A stretch of DNA of 64,000 nt from Lachnospiraceae bacterium (lineage in GTDB: Bacteria; Bacillota; Clostridia; Lachnospirales; Lachnospiraceae): positions 186,001 through 250,000 of the forward strand of contig CAJTHM010000005.1 of assembly GCA_910576125.1 (NCBI GenBank), given 5' to 3'. The position numbers and the translations under genes are program-made. Below, piece after piece: positions 27,483 through 37,439 of this stretch; the stretch's first letter is position 1; each line of letters begins with the position of its first letter. The notes beneath the pieces were generated by a model. The model searched no databases, was not told the origin of the DNA, and saw only the letters and a program-made list of their open reading frames with translations.

Positions 27483-29807
27483 TTACTGCCGGAGTTTTAT
27501 GGTATCCACAATCGACAGTTTCCGGATATTTCTGATCGGCCGCATGATGGCCAGCGCCGCAGACCCGAAACATAATATGACAATCAGCAGCAATGACCCG
27601 GCCGGAAGCTGCCAGGCTGTCCCCCATTTATCGGCAATCAGGAACCGGAACATCATCTTATTCAGCGGCAGGCCCAGGACGCATCCGGCGATACATCCCA
27701 ATATCGCATAGGTGGCCGCTTCCGCGGCAATCATTTTGCAGAGCTGCCCGGCCCCCATGCCGATAGAGCGCATCACGCCGTACTGCCTTGTCCTGGCCGC
27801 CACGCTGGCATTCATGCTGTTGAAGATATTGAATACGGTAATCAGTGCAATGATAATCAGGAATCCGTAAATGAACACGGCGCCCGTATAATAGGAGCTC
27901 TGAGCTTCCGAATTCGACAGCCTTTTATCGGACAGGAAGCTCTCCGGCGGAAGCAGGTTCCGTATCGCCGATACCGCCGCGTCGCCGCCGCTGCCTGCAA
28001 GCTGTATATCGACGGCCCTGTACCCCGCCGTTCCGATGCTCTCAGTAAACAGCCGTTCCGAGCCTATCATATAGCCCAGGCTCCCGGCCTCGCCGGAGAC
28101 GTTGGCGGAAGAGAGGATTCCCGCGATTCTCACCTGCTTCTCCCCCACAGGCGCATGAAGCGTCACAACATCCCCCACTTTCCAGTCCATGCCGTCCCGA
28201 TAGGAGACCAGGACGTCCCCGGCCCCGGCCGAAACAGCCTCAATCTCCCCCTCGTTCAATGCCTCCCGGGCCCATTTGAACTGATTTTCTTCATAGCTGA
28301 CCAGAGTAACCGTGCCGCTCCCGGCATCCGAGGAGACGGATAATCCGCCGTATTCCATTCTTCCAAAGGCACGGTCTACGCCCTCAATCGCTTTGATTTC
28401 CTCTATCAGGGAAGCCTCCAGCCCTGCAGGGGCCGTGACGGATACGTCTCCCGCAGACGGGGACAGCGCGGGCATCCCCTGATCCAGGAAGACCACCATC
28501 ACCTGGAAAGCCAGGAACAGCATGATGCTGATGGCAAAGGAGCAGGTCATCAGGAACAGGTTCTTTTTTCCCGACAGGGCGTGGAACACGCCCATGCCTG
28601 TCTCAACACGGAACAGCTTCGTATCTGTGGCGCGCTTATTCTGCACAAGCTGCGAGCTGCCGCTGACCGCCGTCACAGGCGAGACCCTGGAAGCCTTTTT
28701 GGCGGGGGAAAGGGCCGCAAGGAGGACAATCAGGAAGCCCGACGCAACTCCCGCAAGAATGCTGGCGATGCTGAACTCAAACAGCGGAACCTCTGAAAAC
28801 CTCTCTCCGCTGATGGATTTCAGCAGCAGGCAGGCCGCCCATGTCACAATCTGTCCGGCAAGCAGGCCCAGCGGAACGCCCCTGGCGCTCTGCCCCAGCC
28901 CCTGGAGGACCACAAAATGCCTTACCTGCTGCCGCGAGGCCCCAAGGCAGCGCAGCAGCCCGTAATCTTTCGTCCGCTCCAGCACATTGGTATGAAAACT
29001 TGCGGAGATCATGACCGTTCCCGCAACCAGGACGAGGAAGGCAAGAATCCCGGCGATCAGGTAGAGGGCCTGCATGATATTGCTCTCGCTTTGCCCCATC
29101 AGGCCCAGTAAAGCAGTATTCTCTGAAATCTGGCTGTCCGACAGGCCATACTGCTCCCTGATCTCCTTTATGGCTTCCCGGACGCGGGCCTCGTCCTTGA
29201 ACTGGATGCGGTAGGTGGTGCCCTCTGACGCATTTTCATCCGCAATGGCAAGGAAGCCCTCTTCGCTCAACGCCATTCCGCAGATATCCGCTTTCAGCAT
29301 GGAACCCATGTCCGCAAGGACGCCGGTGATCCGGTACTGCTTTTGCGCGCCGCCCGGAACCGTCACCGTCACTTCATCGCCAATGGACAGCCCCAGCTGC
29401 CTCATGGCGTTTTCATTCAGCAGCGCCTCGTCCGGCAGTGCCGGATATGTGCCGTCAATCATGTCCATTTCGGTCAGCGCGTCCATGGTCTCTTCATTTG
29501 CCCCCACGAAACTGACGGCCTTACCCTCCAGCGTCCCCGCGCTGCCCTGGTAGACCCATCCCGACAAGGCCACGTCGATCCTTGCCGACACCAGCTCTGC
29601 CGTCTCTTCCCCCACGGCATGGAGGGCGGCGTGGTATTCACCGTTTGTCTTGATAAAATAGTTCTTCTGGGAGCGCACCGCCATGTCCGCCATGCTGAAG
29701 ATCGCCATCACAAGGCACACGGAGAGCGTGATGCACAGTACGGAGATCCGGTTGTTTTTGCGGTGGATTCTTTCATACCGGGGTATCAGTCCAAGATAGC
29801 TTTTCAT
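27483..29807 (-). CDS. FtsX-domain ABC transporter permease
   Basis: 774 residues. An N-terminal helix (about 20-42), a large extracytoplasmic domain (about 45-235), a first FtsX helix block (about 245-380, with RCLGASRQQVRHFVVLQG), a helix near 415, a second external domain (about 440-620), and a final FtsX block with RSIGMGAGQLCKMIAAE. Typical of MacB-like exporters and peptide-resistance transporters. It overlaps the ATPase gene upstream by 4 bp and is probably controlled by the TCS at 30672-32705. Confidence 0.9.
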   Translation of the reverse strand: MKSYLGLIPRYERIHRKNNRISVLCITLSVCLVMAIFSMADMAVRSQKNYFIKTNGEYHAALHAVGEETAELVSARIDVALSGWVYQGSAGTLEGKAVSFVGANEETMDALTEMDMIDGTYPALPDEALLNENAMRQLGLSIGDEVTVTVPGGAQKQYRITGVLADMGSMLKADICGMALSEEGFLAIADENASEGTTYRIQFKDEARVREAIKEIREQYGLSDSQISENTALLGLMGQSESNIMQALYLIAGILAFLVLVAGTVMISASFHTNVLERTKDYGLLRCLGASRQQVRHFVVLQGLGQSARGVPLGLLAGQIVTWAACLLLKSISGERFSEVPLFEFSIASILAGVASGFLIVLLAALSPAKKASRVSPVTAVSGSSQLVQNKRATDTKLFRVETGMGVFHALSGKKNLFLMTCSFAISIMLFLAFQVMVVFLDQGMPALSPSAGDVSVTAPAGLEASLIEEIKAIEGVDRAFGRMEYGGLSVSSDAGSGTVTLVSYEENQFKWAREALNEGEIEAVSAGAGDVLVSYRDGMDWKVGDVVTLHAPVGEKQVRIAGILSSANVSGEAGSLGYMIGSERLFTESIGTAGYRAVDIQLAGSGGDAAVSAIRNLLPPESFLSDKRLSNSEAQSSYYTGAVFIYGFLIIIALITVFNIFNSMNASVAARTRQYGVMRSIGMGAGQLCKMIAAEAATYAILGCIAGCVLGLPLNKMMFRFLIADKWGTAWQLPAGSLLLIVILCFGSAALAIMRPIRNIRKLSIVDTIKLRQ

Positions 29808-30484
29808 CTCGCCACCCCCAAATCCTTTAATCTGCCGTCCGTCATGCGCAGCACCCTGTCCGACGCGTCCGCGTGGTTCTCATTGTGGGTGATCATCAGT
29901 ATTGTCTGCCTGTATTTTGCCGACATGGATTTCAGCAGAGCGATGACCTCCTGGCTGTTCCTGGAATCCAGGTTTCCGGTAGGCTCATCCGCCATGATAA
30001 TCGCGGGCCGGGCGGCCAGCGCCCTCCCGATTGCCACCCTCTGCTGCTGGCCGCCGGAAAGCTCACTTGGGAGGTGCTTTCTGCGCTCCTTTAAGCCCAG
30101 GATCCCCAGAAGCTCCTCCACGTACCTCTGGTCCGGCTTCTGGTAATCCAGCAGCAGAGGGAATGTGATGTTCTGCTCTACATTCAATTCCGGAATCAGG
30201 TTAAAGGACTGGAAGATAAACCCGATATTCTGGCGGCGGAATACTGTAAGCTTCTTTTCGGGCATGGAAAAAATGTCCTTTCCGTCAATCAGCACTTTCC
30301 CGGAGGTGGGATTGTCCAGGGCTCCCACCACATTTAGAAGCGTGCTCTTCCCGGAGCCTGATTCGCCTACTATCGCGATGAATTCCCCTTTGCTCACGGT
30401 AAACGAGACCTTGTCCAGAGCCCGGACTTCCGCTTCTCCCTTTCCGTAAATTTTACACAGATTCTGTACTTCAAGAATGTTCAT
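29804..30484 (-). CDS. ABC transporter ATP-binding protein (MacB/LolD type)
   Basis: 226 residues. Walker A GESGSGKST, signature [14 protein letters not shown], Walker [14 protein letters not shown]-loop ITHNEN, all intact. It pairs with the permease overlapping its end. The start at 30484 follows GGAGCAGGT. The leader contains a stem GCCCGC/GCGGGC (30499-30514). Confidence 0.92.
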   Translation of the reverse strand: MNILEVQNLCKIYGKGEAEVRALDKVSFTVSKGEFIAIVGESGSGKSTLLNVVGALDNPTSGKVLIDGKDIFSMPEKKLTVFRRQNIGFIFQSFNLIPELNVEQNITFPLLLDYQKPDQRYVEELLGILGLKERRKHLPSELSGGQQQRVAIGRALAARPAIIMADEPTGNLDSRNSQEVIALLKSMSAKYRQTILMITHNENHADASDRVLRMTDGRLKDLGVAR

Positions 30485-30609
30485 ACCTGCTCCTATCCGC
30501 CCGCTCCGGCGGGCATTTTATTCATGCGGGAAGAGCCGCTTCTCCCGCGGCGCTTCCATGTGAGACCCGGAATTTCCCAGACGGCGCGTTTTGGCATCTT
30601 GGAGATTCT

Positions 30610-30671
30610 TCTTACACTATATCCCATGTGTCTTACTTTCACATGAATTTCATCTTACTATGTTGTAAGAT
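30610..30671 (-). promoter_or_regulatory. Promoter region with phased TCTTAC repeats
   Basis: TCTTAC occurs at 30610, 30631 and 30653 (21- and 22-bp steps, two helical turns). The last copy also forms a dyad ATCTTAC/GTAAGAT (30652-30658, 30665-30671). A minus-strand -10 TATAGT (30621-30616) overlaps the array. This is a plausible binding array for the response regulator encoded at 31992-32705, driving the ABC genes. Confidence 0.55.
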
Positions 30672-31907
30672 TTACTCTTTTGCAGGATGGAAAAAGCTCA
30701 GTACAAATCTGCTGCCCAGGCCGACCCTGCTGGTTACGGATATCGTCCCCTGGTGGGCCTCCGCAATCGACTTTGCCAGCGGCAGCCCCAGGCCGATTCC
30801 GTGGGTATCCTGGGAATAGCGGCTCCGGTAAAACCGCTTGAAGATATTATGGATATCCTCCGGGTGGATTCCTTTCCCATTGTCCTCCACCACAATATTT
30901 GTAAGCAGAGGTGTCCGCTCCCAGCTGACCACCACTTTCCCGCCCCGCCGGGTATGTTCCAGCGCATTCTTCACCAGATTTCCCAGGGCCTCCGACATCC
31001 AGAGGGCATCGCAATAAAAATAAGCATCGCTGTCCCCGGACAGCAGGATTTCTTTTGATTCCCGGGCGGCCAGGGTCTCGAAGCGCTCCGTCACATCCCG
31101 CAGGAGCATTTCGATATTTTCATCCGCCTTTTCCATTCTGACCGTGCCCGCGTCCAATCTGGCTATTTTCAGCAGCGTGTAGACCACATCCTCCACCCGG
31201 CGTATCTCCCGCATGGATTTCCGGCTAAACTCCTGAATCGTCTTCCTGTCCGCGCCCTCCTGGGCCATGATCTCATCATACATCTTAAGCGCGGCCAGGG
31301 GCGTCTTAAGCTGGTGGGACACATCCGAGATCATATCCTGCAAAAAGACGCGCGTCTGCTTCTCATGCTCCGCCTGGGCGGAAAGGATGGTGGCAAGCTC
31401 ATTGACCCTGTGGAACAGGCTGTACCAGTCCCCGGTCTCCTCACTGTCGATGCGCTGGTCCGTATCTCCCTCCAGGAACCGGGTAATCACCATATCCGCC
31501 TCTGCGATCACCTTTCCCTGTCTCCGGATATAAATCCAGACTGTCAGGAAAGCAGACGAAAAAACGATAGAAAGCATACCGCCAAGCATAACGGCGGTAC
31601 GCTTCCGATAAGAGCGGACAGCGGGAATCAGTCCGGAATCAGTGTCTTCATGGTAACCTGCCCCCTGCAGGGCCTGCTTTCCAGCCTCCAGGTCAGAGTC
31701 CGTTTTGTCTTTCGTAAACGCGGATGCCACATTTGTGTCCGGGTGGTTCACCAGATATCCCGCTGTTTCATAATCATGCTCCACCATTGCTCTCTGGAAC
31801 TCTTTCGCCATGTGTGATAAGAGGATGGCTGAACCCGCAGCCCCGGCCAGGCAGATGGCAAGAAGCCAGCACAGCATTTTCCTTGTCTCTTTTCCCATTC
31901 TTTTCAT
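30672..31907 (-). CDS. Membrane sensor histidine kinase
   Basis: 411 residues. Helices about 11-30 and 133-155 bracket a roughly 100-residue external sensor; a HAMP-like linker follows. H-box SDVSHQLKTPLAALKMYDE, N-box LVKNALEHTRRGG, G-boxes DNGKGI and THGIGLGLPLAKSI. All catalytic elements are present. The regulator gene lies upstream with an 84-bp gap. AGGAGGG precedes the ATG by 12 nt, rather far; ATG 31898 is an alternative. It likely senses an envelope-active compound handled by the ABC transporter. Confidence 0.92.
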   Translation of the reverse strand: MKRMGKETRKMLCWLLAICLAGAAGSAILLSHMAKEFQRAMVEHDYETAGYLVNHPDTNVASAFTKDKTDSDLEAGKQALQGAGYHEDTDSGLIPAVRSYRKRTAVMLGGMLSIVFSSAFLTVWIYIRRQGKVIAEADMVITRFLEGDTDQRIDSEETGDWYSLFHRVNELATILSAQAEHEKQTRVFLQDMISDVSHQLKTPLAALKMYDEIMAQEGADRKTIQEFSRKSMREIRRVEDVVYTLLKIARLDAGTVRMEKADENIEMLLRDVTERFETLAARESKEILLSGDSDAYFYCDALWMSEALGNLVKNALEHTRRGGKVVVSWERTPLLTNIVVEDNGKGIHPEDIHNIFKRFYRSRYSQDTHGIGLGLPLAKSIAEAHQGTISVTSRVGLGSRFVLSFFHPAKE

Positions 31908-31991
31908 ACTGTCTGTTATCCCTCCTGAAGAATGTGTTATACAATTGGAATCTCCAGACCACCTGTCATGGGGCTTTAGCTGCCTTTCAGC

Positions 31992-32705
31992 TCAGATGCC
32001 CGATTCCGTCTCGCGCTCCTCCCCTGCCCATTTATATCCGAACCCGATTTCTGTCAGGAGCTTCGCGGGGGCATTGGGATTGTCTTCGATTTTCCTCCGC
32101 AGCCTGCGGATATAGACAGAAAGGGTATTGTCATCCACATAGCTGCCGTTCCCATCCCAAAGGCGGTCTAAGATCAGCTCCCGTGGCAGGATTCGATCCG
32201 GATTCTGCAAAAAAAGGCAGAGCAGCTTGTATTCCACCAATGTCAGAGGCACTTCTGCCTCCCCTTTCCAGCAGATACGCTCCGACATATCTATCCTGAT
32301 TCCATTGGATGCCAAAATCATGTCGCTTTTCGAAAACTGCGTGGAGCGGCGCAGCAATGCGTTGATTCTCGAAAGGACCTCCCCCAGTCGAAAGGGCTTT
32401 GTAATATAGTCGTCCCCGCCCATGTCCAGTCCCTTTACGATGCTGATTTCCTCATCCGAAGCGGTCAGGAAAATCATCGGGACGGCGGAAGTCCTCCGCA
32501 CTTCCCTACAGATATCAAAGCCCATCCCGTCCGGCAGCGTCACATCCAGCAGCAAAAGGTCATACCGGCCTGCCTGGAAGAATCGATACGCCTCCTCTAC
32601 GGTACGGGCATTGTCCACCAGGAAGTCATTCTTCTCCAAAGTATATTTCAGGCCCTCTATCAGGCTTAAATCATCCTCTACATATAATATCTTTTTGTCT
32701 TTCAT
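31992..32705 (-). CDS. OmpR-family response regulator
   Basis: 237 residues. Receiver with E-D-D at the start (YVEDDLSLIEGL), phospho-acceptor Asp in YDLLLLDVTLPDGMGF, Thr in FLTASDE and Lys in YITKPF; winged-helix C-terminus ending EIGFGYKWAGEE. A predicted activator of the ABC operon at 27483-30484. It starts 300 bp from and diverges from the next TCS. Confidence 0.93.
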   Translation of the reverse strand: MKDKKILYVEDDLSLIEGLKYTLEKNDFLVDNARTVEEAYRFFQAGRYDLLLLDVTLPDGMGFDICREVRRTSAVPMIFLTASDEEISIVKGLDMGGDDYITKPFRLGEVLSRINALLRRSTQFSKSDMILASNGIRIDMSERICWKGEAEVPLTLVEYKLLCLFLQNPDRILPRELILDRLWDGNGSYVDDNTLSVYIRRLRRKIEDNPNAPAKLLTEIGFGYKWAGEERETESGI

Positions 32706-32950
32706 TTCTAACCATCCCCCGGATGCCCCGCAATTTCTATGCGGCAGCCTTTACAGACTCTTTTTCGGTTGCGAAGTTGCAGTGCCAGAGCAGAAGCTTA
32801 TGCCGCTGCCATAAATAAATAATTTATTATAACCTACCCTAAGCAGCAAAACAACACCGTTTCTGCGAAATGCTTATCTGATGCAGCGAAAGGGTTTCGT
32901 CTTTCTTCATTTAAGTATAAAAATCTGATTTTTAAGAAAATTTTTTACGC

Positions 32951-32982
32951 AGTGAGATTTCTGTGACATTTTTATGTTATCT
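32951..32982 (+). promoter_or_regulatory. Response-regulator box and promoter (site A)
   Basis: GTGA-GATTTCT-GTGA is an 11-bp-spaced direct repeat beginning at 32952, followed by -10 TTATCT (32977-32982). The same repeat occurs upstream of the ABC genes at 42541 (site B) and as an orphan at 36601 (site C). Probably autoregulatory. Confidence 0.6.
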
Positions 32983-33006
32983 TATAAGGAGAAAGGAAGT
33001 GAAGCT

Positions 33007-33690
33007 ATGCGGCTCTTAGTAGTTGAGGACGATCGTCTTTTGAACAATACACTTTGCTACAATCTTTCCGCAGTCGGTTATACTGTGGATGCCGCTATGA
33101 CAAAGACAGCGGCAGTATCTTTCTGCGAGACACAGGACTATGATTTGATTGTTTTGGATGTCAGCCTGCCTGACGGAAACGGGTTTGATTTATGTGAGAT
33201 GATCAAGGAGCGCCGTCCTGATACTGCGGTAATCTTTCTGACAGCAAACGACATGGAGCGCGATATGCTGAAAGGATTTGAGTTGGGTGCAGATGATTAT
33301 GTAACAAAGCCGTTCCCTATCAGTGTATTCCGCAAAAAGGTGTCGGCACTGCTGGCCCGCATCCGGAAGCAGACAGGCGGCGATTGCTATACGGACGGTA
33401 CGCTGTCCATCAATTTTTCAGAACTGACCGCCACTCTCGCAGGAGATTCAATTATTTTCACGCCAATGGAATATCGCTTGCTTAAGGTGTTGGTGAGAAA
33501 TCCGCAGATTGTTTTGACAAGACAGGTGCTTCTTGAAAGACTGTGGGATGCAGACGAAAACTTTGTGGATGAGCACGCTTTGACCGTTGCAATCAGCCGT
33601 ATCCGGGGAAAGATTGAGATAAACGACCTGCAATATATCAAAACTGTCTATGGCATGGGCTATATGTGGATTGGAGGGCTGAAAAAGTGA
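33007..33690 (+). CDS. OmpR-family response regulator
   Basis: 227 residues from ATG 33007 (GGAAGTGAAG upstream; the frame opens at 32974). Receiver intact: VVEDDRLL, Asp in YDLIVLDVSLPDGNGF, Thr in FLTANDM, Lys in YVTKPF; winged-helix ending TVYGMGYMWIGG. The kinase gene begins on a GTGA overlapping its stop. By family resemblance and by shared operators its target is the ABC transporter at 42603-45850, now 8 kb away. Confidence 0.92.
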   Translation: MRLLVVEDDRLLNNTLCYNLSAVGYTVDAAMTKTAAVSFCETQDYDLIVLDVSLPDGNGFDLCEMIKERRPDTAVIFLTANDMERDMLKGFELGADDYVTKPFPISVFRKKVSALLARIRKQTGGDCYTDGTLSINFSELTATLAGDSIIFTPMEYRLLKVLVRNPQIVLTRQVLLERLWDADENFVDEHALTVAISRIRGKIEINDLQYIKTVYGMGYMWIGGLKK

Positions 33691-34718
33691 ATGCCAGCAG
33701 ACTTTCCATCAACCGTGCCTGTGCGCTTTGCGCTACTTTTTTAGGCATAATCTCTATTGCTGCTATCGTTGCAGCGTTTCTCTTAACAAAAAATTTGGCG
33801 GTCGTGTGGCTGGGGTTACTGTTCGTTGTGCTGGTGTTTGCCGGTGTTGTCGCTTTTGTGGCCTTTCTCCGCCACAAACTGGTTTTATTCTCGGACAACC
33901 TGTGTCGGACAATGGATGATATGCTGAATGAATCGGCTGCACCGCCGCAAAACTATGAGGAAGAAAATCTGTTTTACAAAATCAATCACCGGCTGACGCG
34001 CCTGTATGAAGTCCTGCGGGAGAACCAGGAGAGCATAGCAAAAGAACGTGCCAACCTGCAGGAATTGATTTCCGACATATCCCATCAGGTAAAAACGCCC
34101 ATTGCCAATCTCCAGATGGTGAATGCCACGCTGCTGGAACAGCCTATGCCAGAGGAAAAACGGCAGGAGTTTTTAATGGCATCCAGCGGCCAGCTCGAAA
34201 AGCTGGACTTTCTCATGCAGGCTATGATAAAAACCTCTCGTCTGGAAACCGGCATCATTTCACTGGATAGAAAGATGCAGCCTCTTTATGATACTCTGGC
34301 GGCAGCGTTGGGCGGCATTCTGCTGAACGCTGAAAGGAAGAATATTCATGTCAACGTAGCTTGTCCGGCAGATATAGTGCTGGCCCACGACAGGAAATGG
34401 ACAAGTGAAGCCCTGTTCAACATTCTGGACAATGCGGTGAAGTACACCTCGGCAGGCGGAGATATTCAGGTTTCTGTTCAAAGTTGGGAGTTCTATGTAA
34501 AAGTAGATATAACTGACAGCGGCAAAGGGATAGCTGAGGGCAGACAGGGAATGATCTTCAAACGCTTTTACCGGGAAGAAGAAGTACACGACATTGAGGG
34601 CATCGGCATAGGACTGTACCTTGCCCGCGAGATTGTCACCATGCAGGGGGGCTACATCAAGGTTGCTTCGAAGGTGGGGGATGGCTCAACTTTTTCCGTA
34701 TTTCTGCCTCATGGATGA
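33687..34718 (+). CDS. Membrane sensor histidine kinase
   Basis: 343 residues from the GTG at 33687, which has GGAGGG 8 nt upstream and overlaps the regulator's stop. Two closely spaced membrane helices (about 13-35 and 40-62) with almost no external loop, so it is an intramembrane-sensing kinase of the type that follows the state of a partner ABC permease. H-box SDISHQVKTPIANLQM, N-box FNILDNAVKYT, G-boxes DSGKGI and EGIGIGLYLAREI. Complete. Confidence 0.91.
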   Translation: MNASRLSINRACALCATFLGIISIAAIVAAFLLTKNLAVVWLGLLFVVLVFAGVVAFVAFLRHKLVLFSDNLCRTMDDMLNESAAPPQNYEEENLFYKINHRLTRLYEVLRENQESIAKERANLQELISDISHQVKTPIANLQMVNATLLEQPMPEEKRQEFLMASSGQLEKLDFLMQAMIKTSRLETGIISLDRKMQPLYDTLAAALGGILLNAERKNIHVNVACPADIVLAHDRKWTSEALFNILDNAVKYTSAGGDIQVSVQSWEFYVKVDITDSGKGIAEGRQGMIFKRFYREEEVHDIEGIGIGLYLAREIVTMQGGYIKVASKVGDGSTFSVFLPHG

Positions 34719-35692
<974 letters not shown>

Positions 35693-35787
35693 AAAGAACT
35701 TAGTGCGAATCATTTTAGTTTTTCGGGAGATTTCATCTTTTGGGTGAAATCCACCTTGACAAATGCTGATTGTGGAGGAATAGAATT

Positions 35788-36594
35788 ATGGAACAAAATC
35801 AAAACGGACGGGAAGAAATTGCGCAAATCATAGAGGAACATATTGATTTTATGACGAGAAGGTATCGTGAAACAGGGAGTGTATTCAAGAGCATTGTCGC
35901 AAGGATTGGATTTTTTCCGTATATGGAATGCCTCGGGAAAGTGCTGATGGATAAGAATTGGGATAGGCTGAACAACCTTATTTATCAGGAAAATTGTTTC
36001 AGAAGTTTGTGCTCTTTGATGTGTGGAGATACTCATTATTGGGCTTTTCTGGATATGTTGGATGCTCTTGCGGTGGGAAATATGAAAACACTGGATTTGC
36101 TTGTCCCCCATAAGACAGAACCGGTAACAAATATTTTTCCTGCATACAGACCTGCCACCAATATGCTGATCGGACTTTGGCGCAAGGACAGCAGCGTTTT
36201 GGATTATGCCGTTCCGAGGGCAAAAAAATTTGTGTCTGGAAAAAGACCGCAATGGGAACGGGCGGCAGTAGCTTATTTGCTTGCAGTGTACGATAAAAAC
36301 CCGGAAGAAGCGGGAGTACAATTAGAACTTTTGTGTAAAGGAGTTATGCGGGCAGATTTTGACGCTGATACGGATAAAGTGCTTTTTGTGCCTGCACATG
36401 GATTATATCAGCTTGCCGCCTGTTTGTGGGACAAAGAGCTGTTTCAGCAGCTGCCTATGCCAAATCACAAGATTTTTTCCAAAGAATACGCTGTTTGGAG
36501 AAATACACATGAGATACAGCCAGAGTTATTTGTAAAATATCCTGAGCCGATGATTAACAGTATTTTGATAAATCCTGAAATAGAAATGTCTTAG
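35788..36594 (+). CDS. Uncharacterised protein, immunity-like
   Basis: 268 residues, no signal or membrane segment, no family I can name with confidence. Mostly helical; notable are ENCFRSLCSLMCGDTHYWAF, a DALAVGNMKTLDLLVP stretch and an AAVAYLLAVYDKNPEEA segment, reminiscent of alpha-helical immunity proteins from polymorphic-toxin arrays (weak resemblance). GGAGG lies 9 nt before ATG 35788. It sits next to a CbrC-family gene and gene fragments, which fits an immunity array without its toxin. Confidence 0.6.
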   Translation: MEQNQNGREEIAQIIEEHIDFMTRRYRETGSVFKSIVARIGFFPYMECLGKVLMDKNWDRLNNLIYQENCFRSLCSLMCGDTHYWAFLDMLDALAVGNMKTLDLLVPHKTEPVTNIFPAYRPATNMLIGLWRKDSSVLDYAVPRAKKFVSGKRPQWERAAVAYLLAVYDKNPEEAGVQLELLCKGVMRADFDADTDKVLFVPAHGLYQLAACLWDKELFQQLPMPNHKIFSKEYAVWRNTHEIQPELFVKYPEPMINSILINPEIEMS

Positions 36595-36598
36595 GAGC

Positions 36599-36631
36599 AC
36601 GGCATTTCTGTGACAATTGGCCGTAATGATA
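36599..36631 (+). promoter_or_regulatory. Orphan response-regulator box (site C)
   Basis: ATTTCTGTGA-CAATTGGC-GTAATGATAGC closely copies site B (42546-42574), with the second half-site CTGTGA at 36608 and a -10-like AATGAT at 36625-36630, the same 17-bp distance. Nothing downstream is an intact transporter gene; a gene fragment starts at once. It is probably a promoter left after loss or exchange of an ABC gene. Confidence 0.55.
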
Positions 36632-36632
36632 G

Positions 36633-36737
36633 CAGAATCACAGAGAAATCGAAGTTTTTTATGAAGCAGGGGAAAATAAATCAGAGAGTTTAAAATGGCA
36701 TGATTATTTCGCTCCAACAAAATACAACAGGAGATGA
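36633..36737 (+). pseudogene. Protein C-terminal fragment
   Basis: A TAG inside the orphan promoter is followed by 34 open codons with ordinary protein character (EIEVFYEAGENKSESLKWHD, then YFAPTKY) ending at TGA. There is no start codon. It looks like the 3' end of a gene whose front was deleted. Family not recognised. Confidence 0.4.
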
Positions 36738-36741
36738 TTTT

Positions 36742-36872
36742 GTGTTTGGATTTGGAAAAAAGAGGATAAGGCCCCGGAGAAGCGGTTGGCTGATTTCCAA
36801 AGAAAAAAGGACTGGGCTGGGGTGTCCAGAACCTATGATGAGCTGACACTATGTCTGGCAAAAGAATTGTGA
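36742..36872 (+). pseudogene. Frameshifted small-protein fragment
   Basis: A GTG with FGFGKK starts in one frame. After the run of six A (36754-36759) the sensible continuation, APEKRLADFQRKKDWAGVSR then TYDELTLCLAKEL, lies in another frame, ending at 36872. The motif of a GFGKK start followed by a KRL-x4-KKDW helix looks like a truncated TPR-type protein. Both frameshift and early stop mark it as broken. Confidence 0.4.
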
Positions 36873-36912
36873 ATCGTATCTCAAACTATCTGAATTTAGG
36901 AGGAGAGATAAA

Positions 36913-37158
36913 ATGGTAGAATCGGGGTTTAAGACAAAAGCACAGGAATTGATTAAGTTGATGGTAGATACGATTGCAGACAAAGAATACGAAAAACTTG
37001 TATCCAACATTCCACCAAAACTTTCATGGGCCGCTTTTATTGACGCAGAACCGACATCAGAAAATGCCTGCCTGGGATTTGGGAAGTGGTTGGTTGAACA
37101 ATTGGCTATGTGGGAAGAATATGAAAATAAAGAGTTTGTGGTAGACCATCTCTGCTAA
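36913..37158 (+). CDS. Short uncharacterised protein, probably C-terminally truncated
   Basis: 81 residues with a strong AGGAGGAG ribosome site. Helical N-terminus ([21 protein letters not shown]), then [12 protein letters not shown] and a [20 protein letters not shown] segment that looks like the middle of a longer immunity-type protein. The frame stops within a few codons of the point where the opposite strand becomes AraC-like sequence, suggesting that a recombination junction cut the gene near 37150. Confidence 0.5.
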   Translation: MVESGFKTKAQELIKLMVDTIADKEYEKLVSNIPPKLSWAAFIDAEPTSENACLGFGKWLVEQLAMWEEYENKEFVVDHLC

Positions 37159-37404
37159 AAGATGTTGGAGAGGTATAGCCATATTTGAGGGCAACATCTA
37201 ACACCTTTTCGTCTGTCCGCTGTAATTCGAAAGCAGCCTGTGACATTCTGCGCCTGCGTATGTACTCTGAAAGAGAAACACCCGCCACATAGGAAAACAA
37301 ACGCTGAAAGTAATAGGTTGATAACACGCAATACGGGCTGCTTCCTCATAAGATTTTTCATGCGCTCTTTTGTAAACTTTACTGGTATAAAAATTTTTGT
37401 TCAA
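37150..37404 (-). pseudogene. AraC-family regulator remnant
   Basis: One frame gives a clear AraC helix-turn-helix ([20 protein letters not shown], then [11 protein letters not shown] and [18 protein letters not shown]) and stops matching right there; the second recognition helix is lost. The preceding residues ([18 protein letters not shown]) are in a different frame. So the gene is frameshifted near 37325 and truncated at its 3' end. Confidence 0.7.
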
Positions 37405-37439
37405 TCTATTTTACACTGCCATGCGGTTTTATGGTTTGC

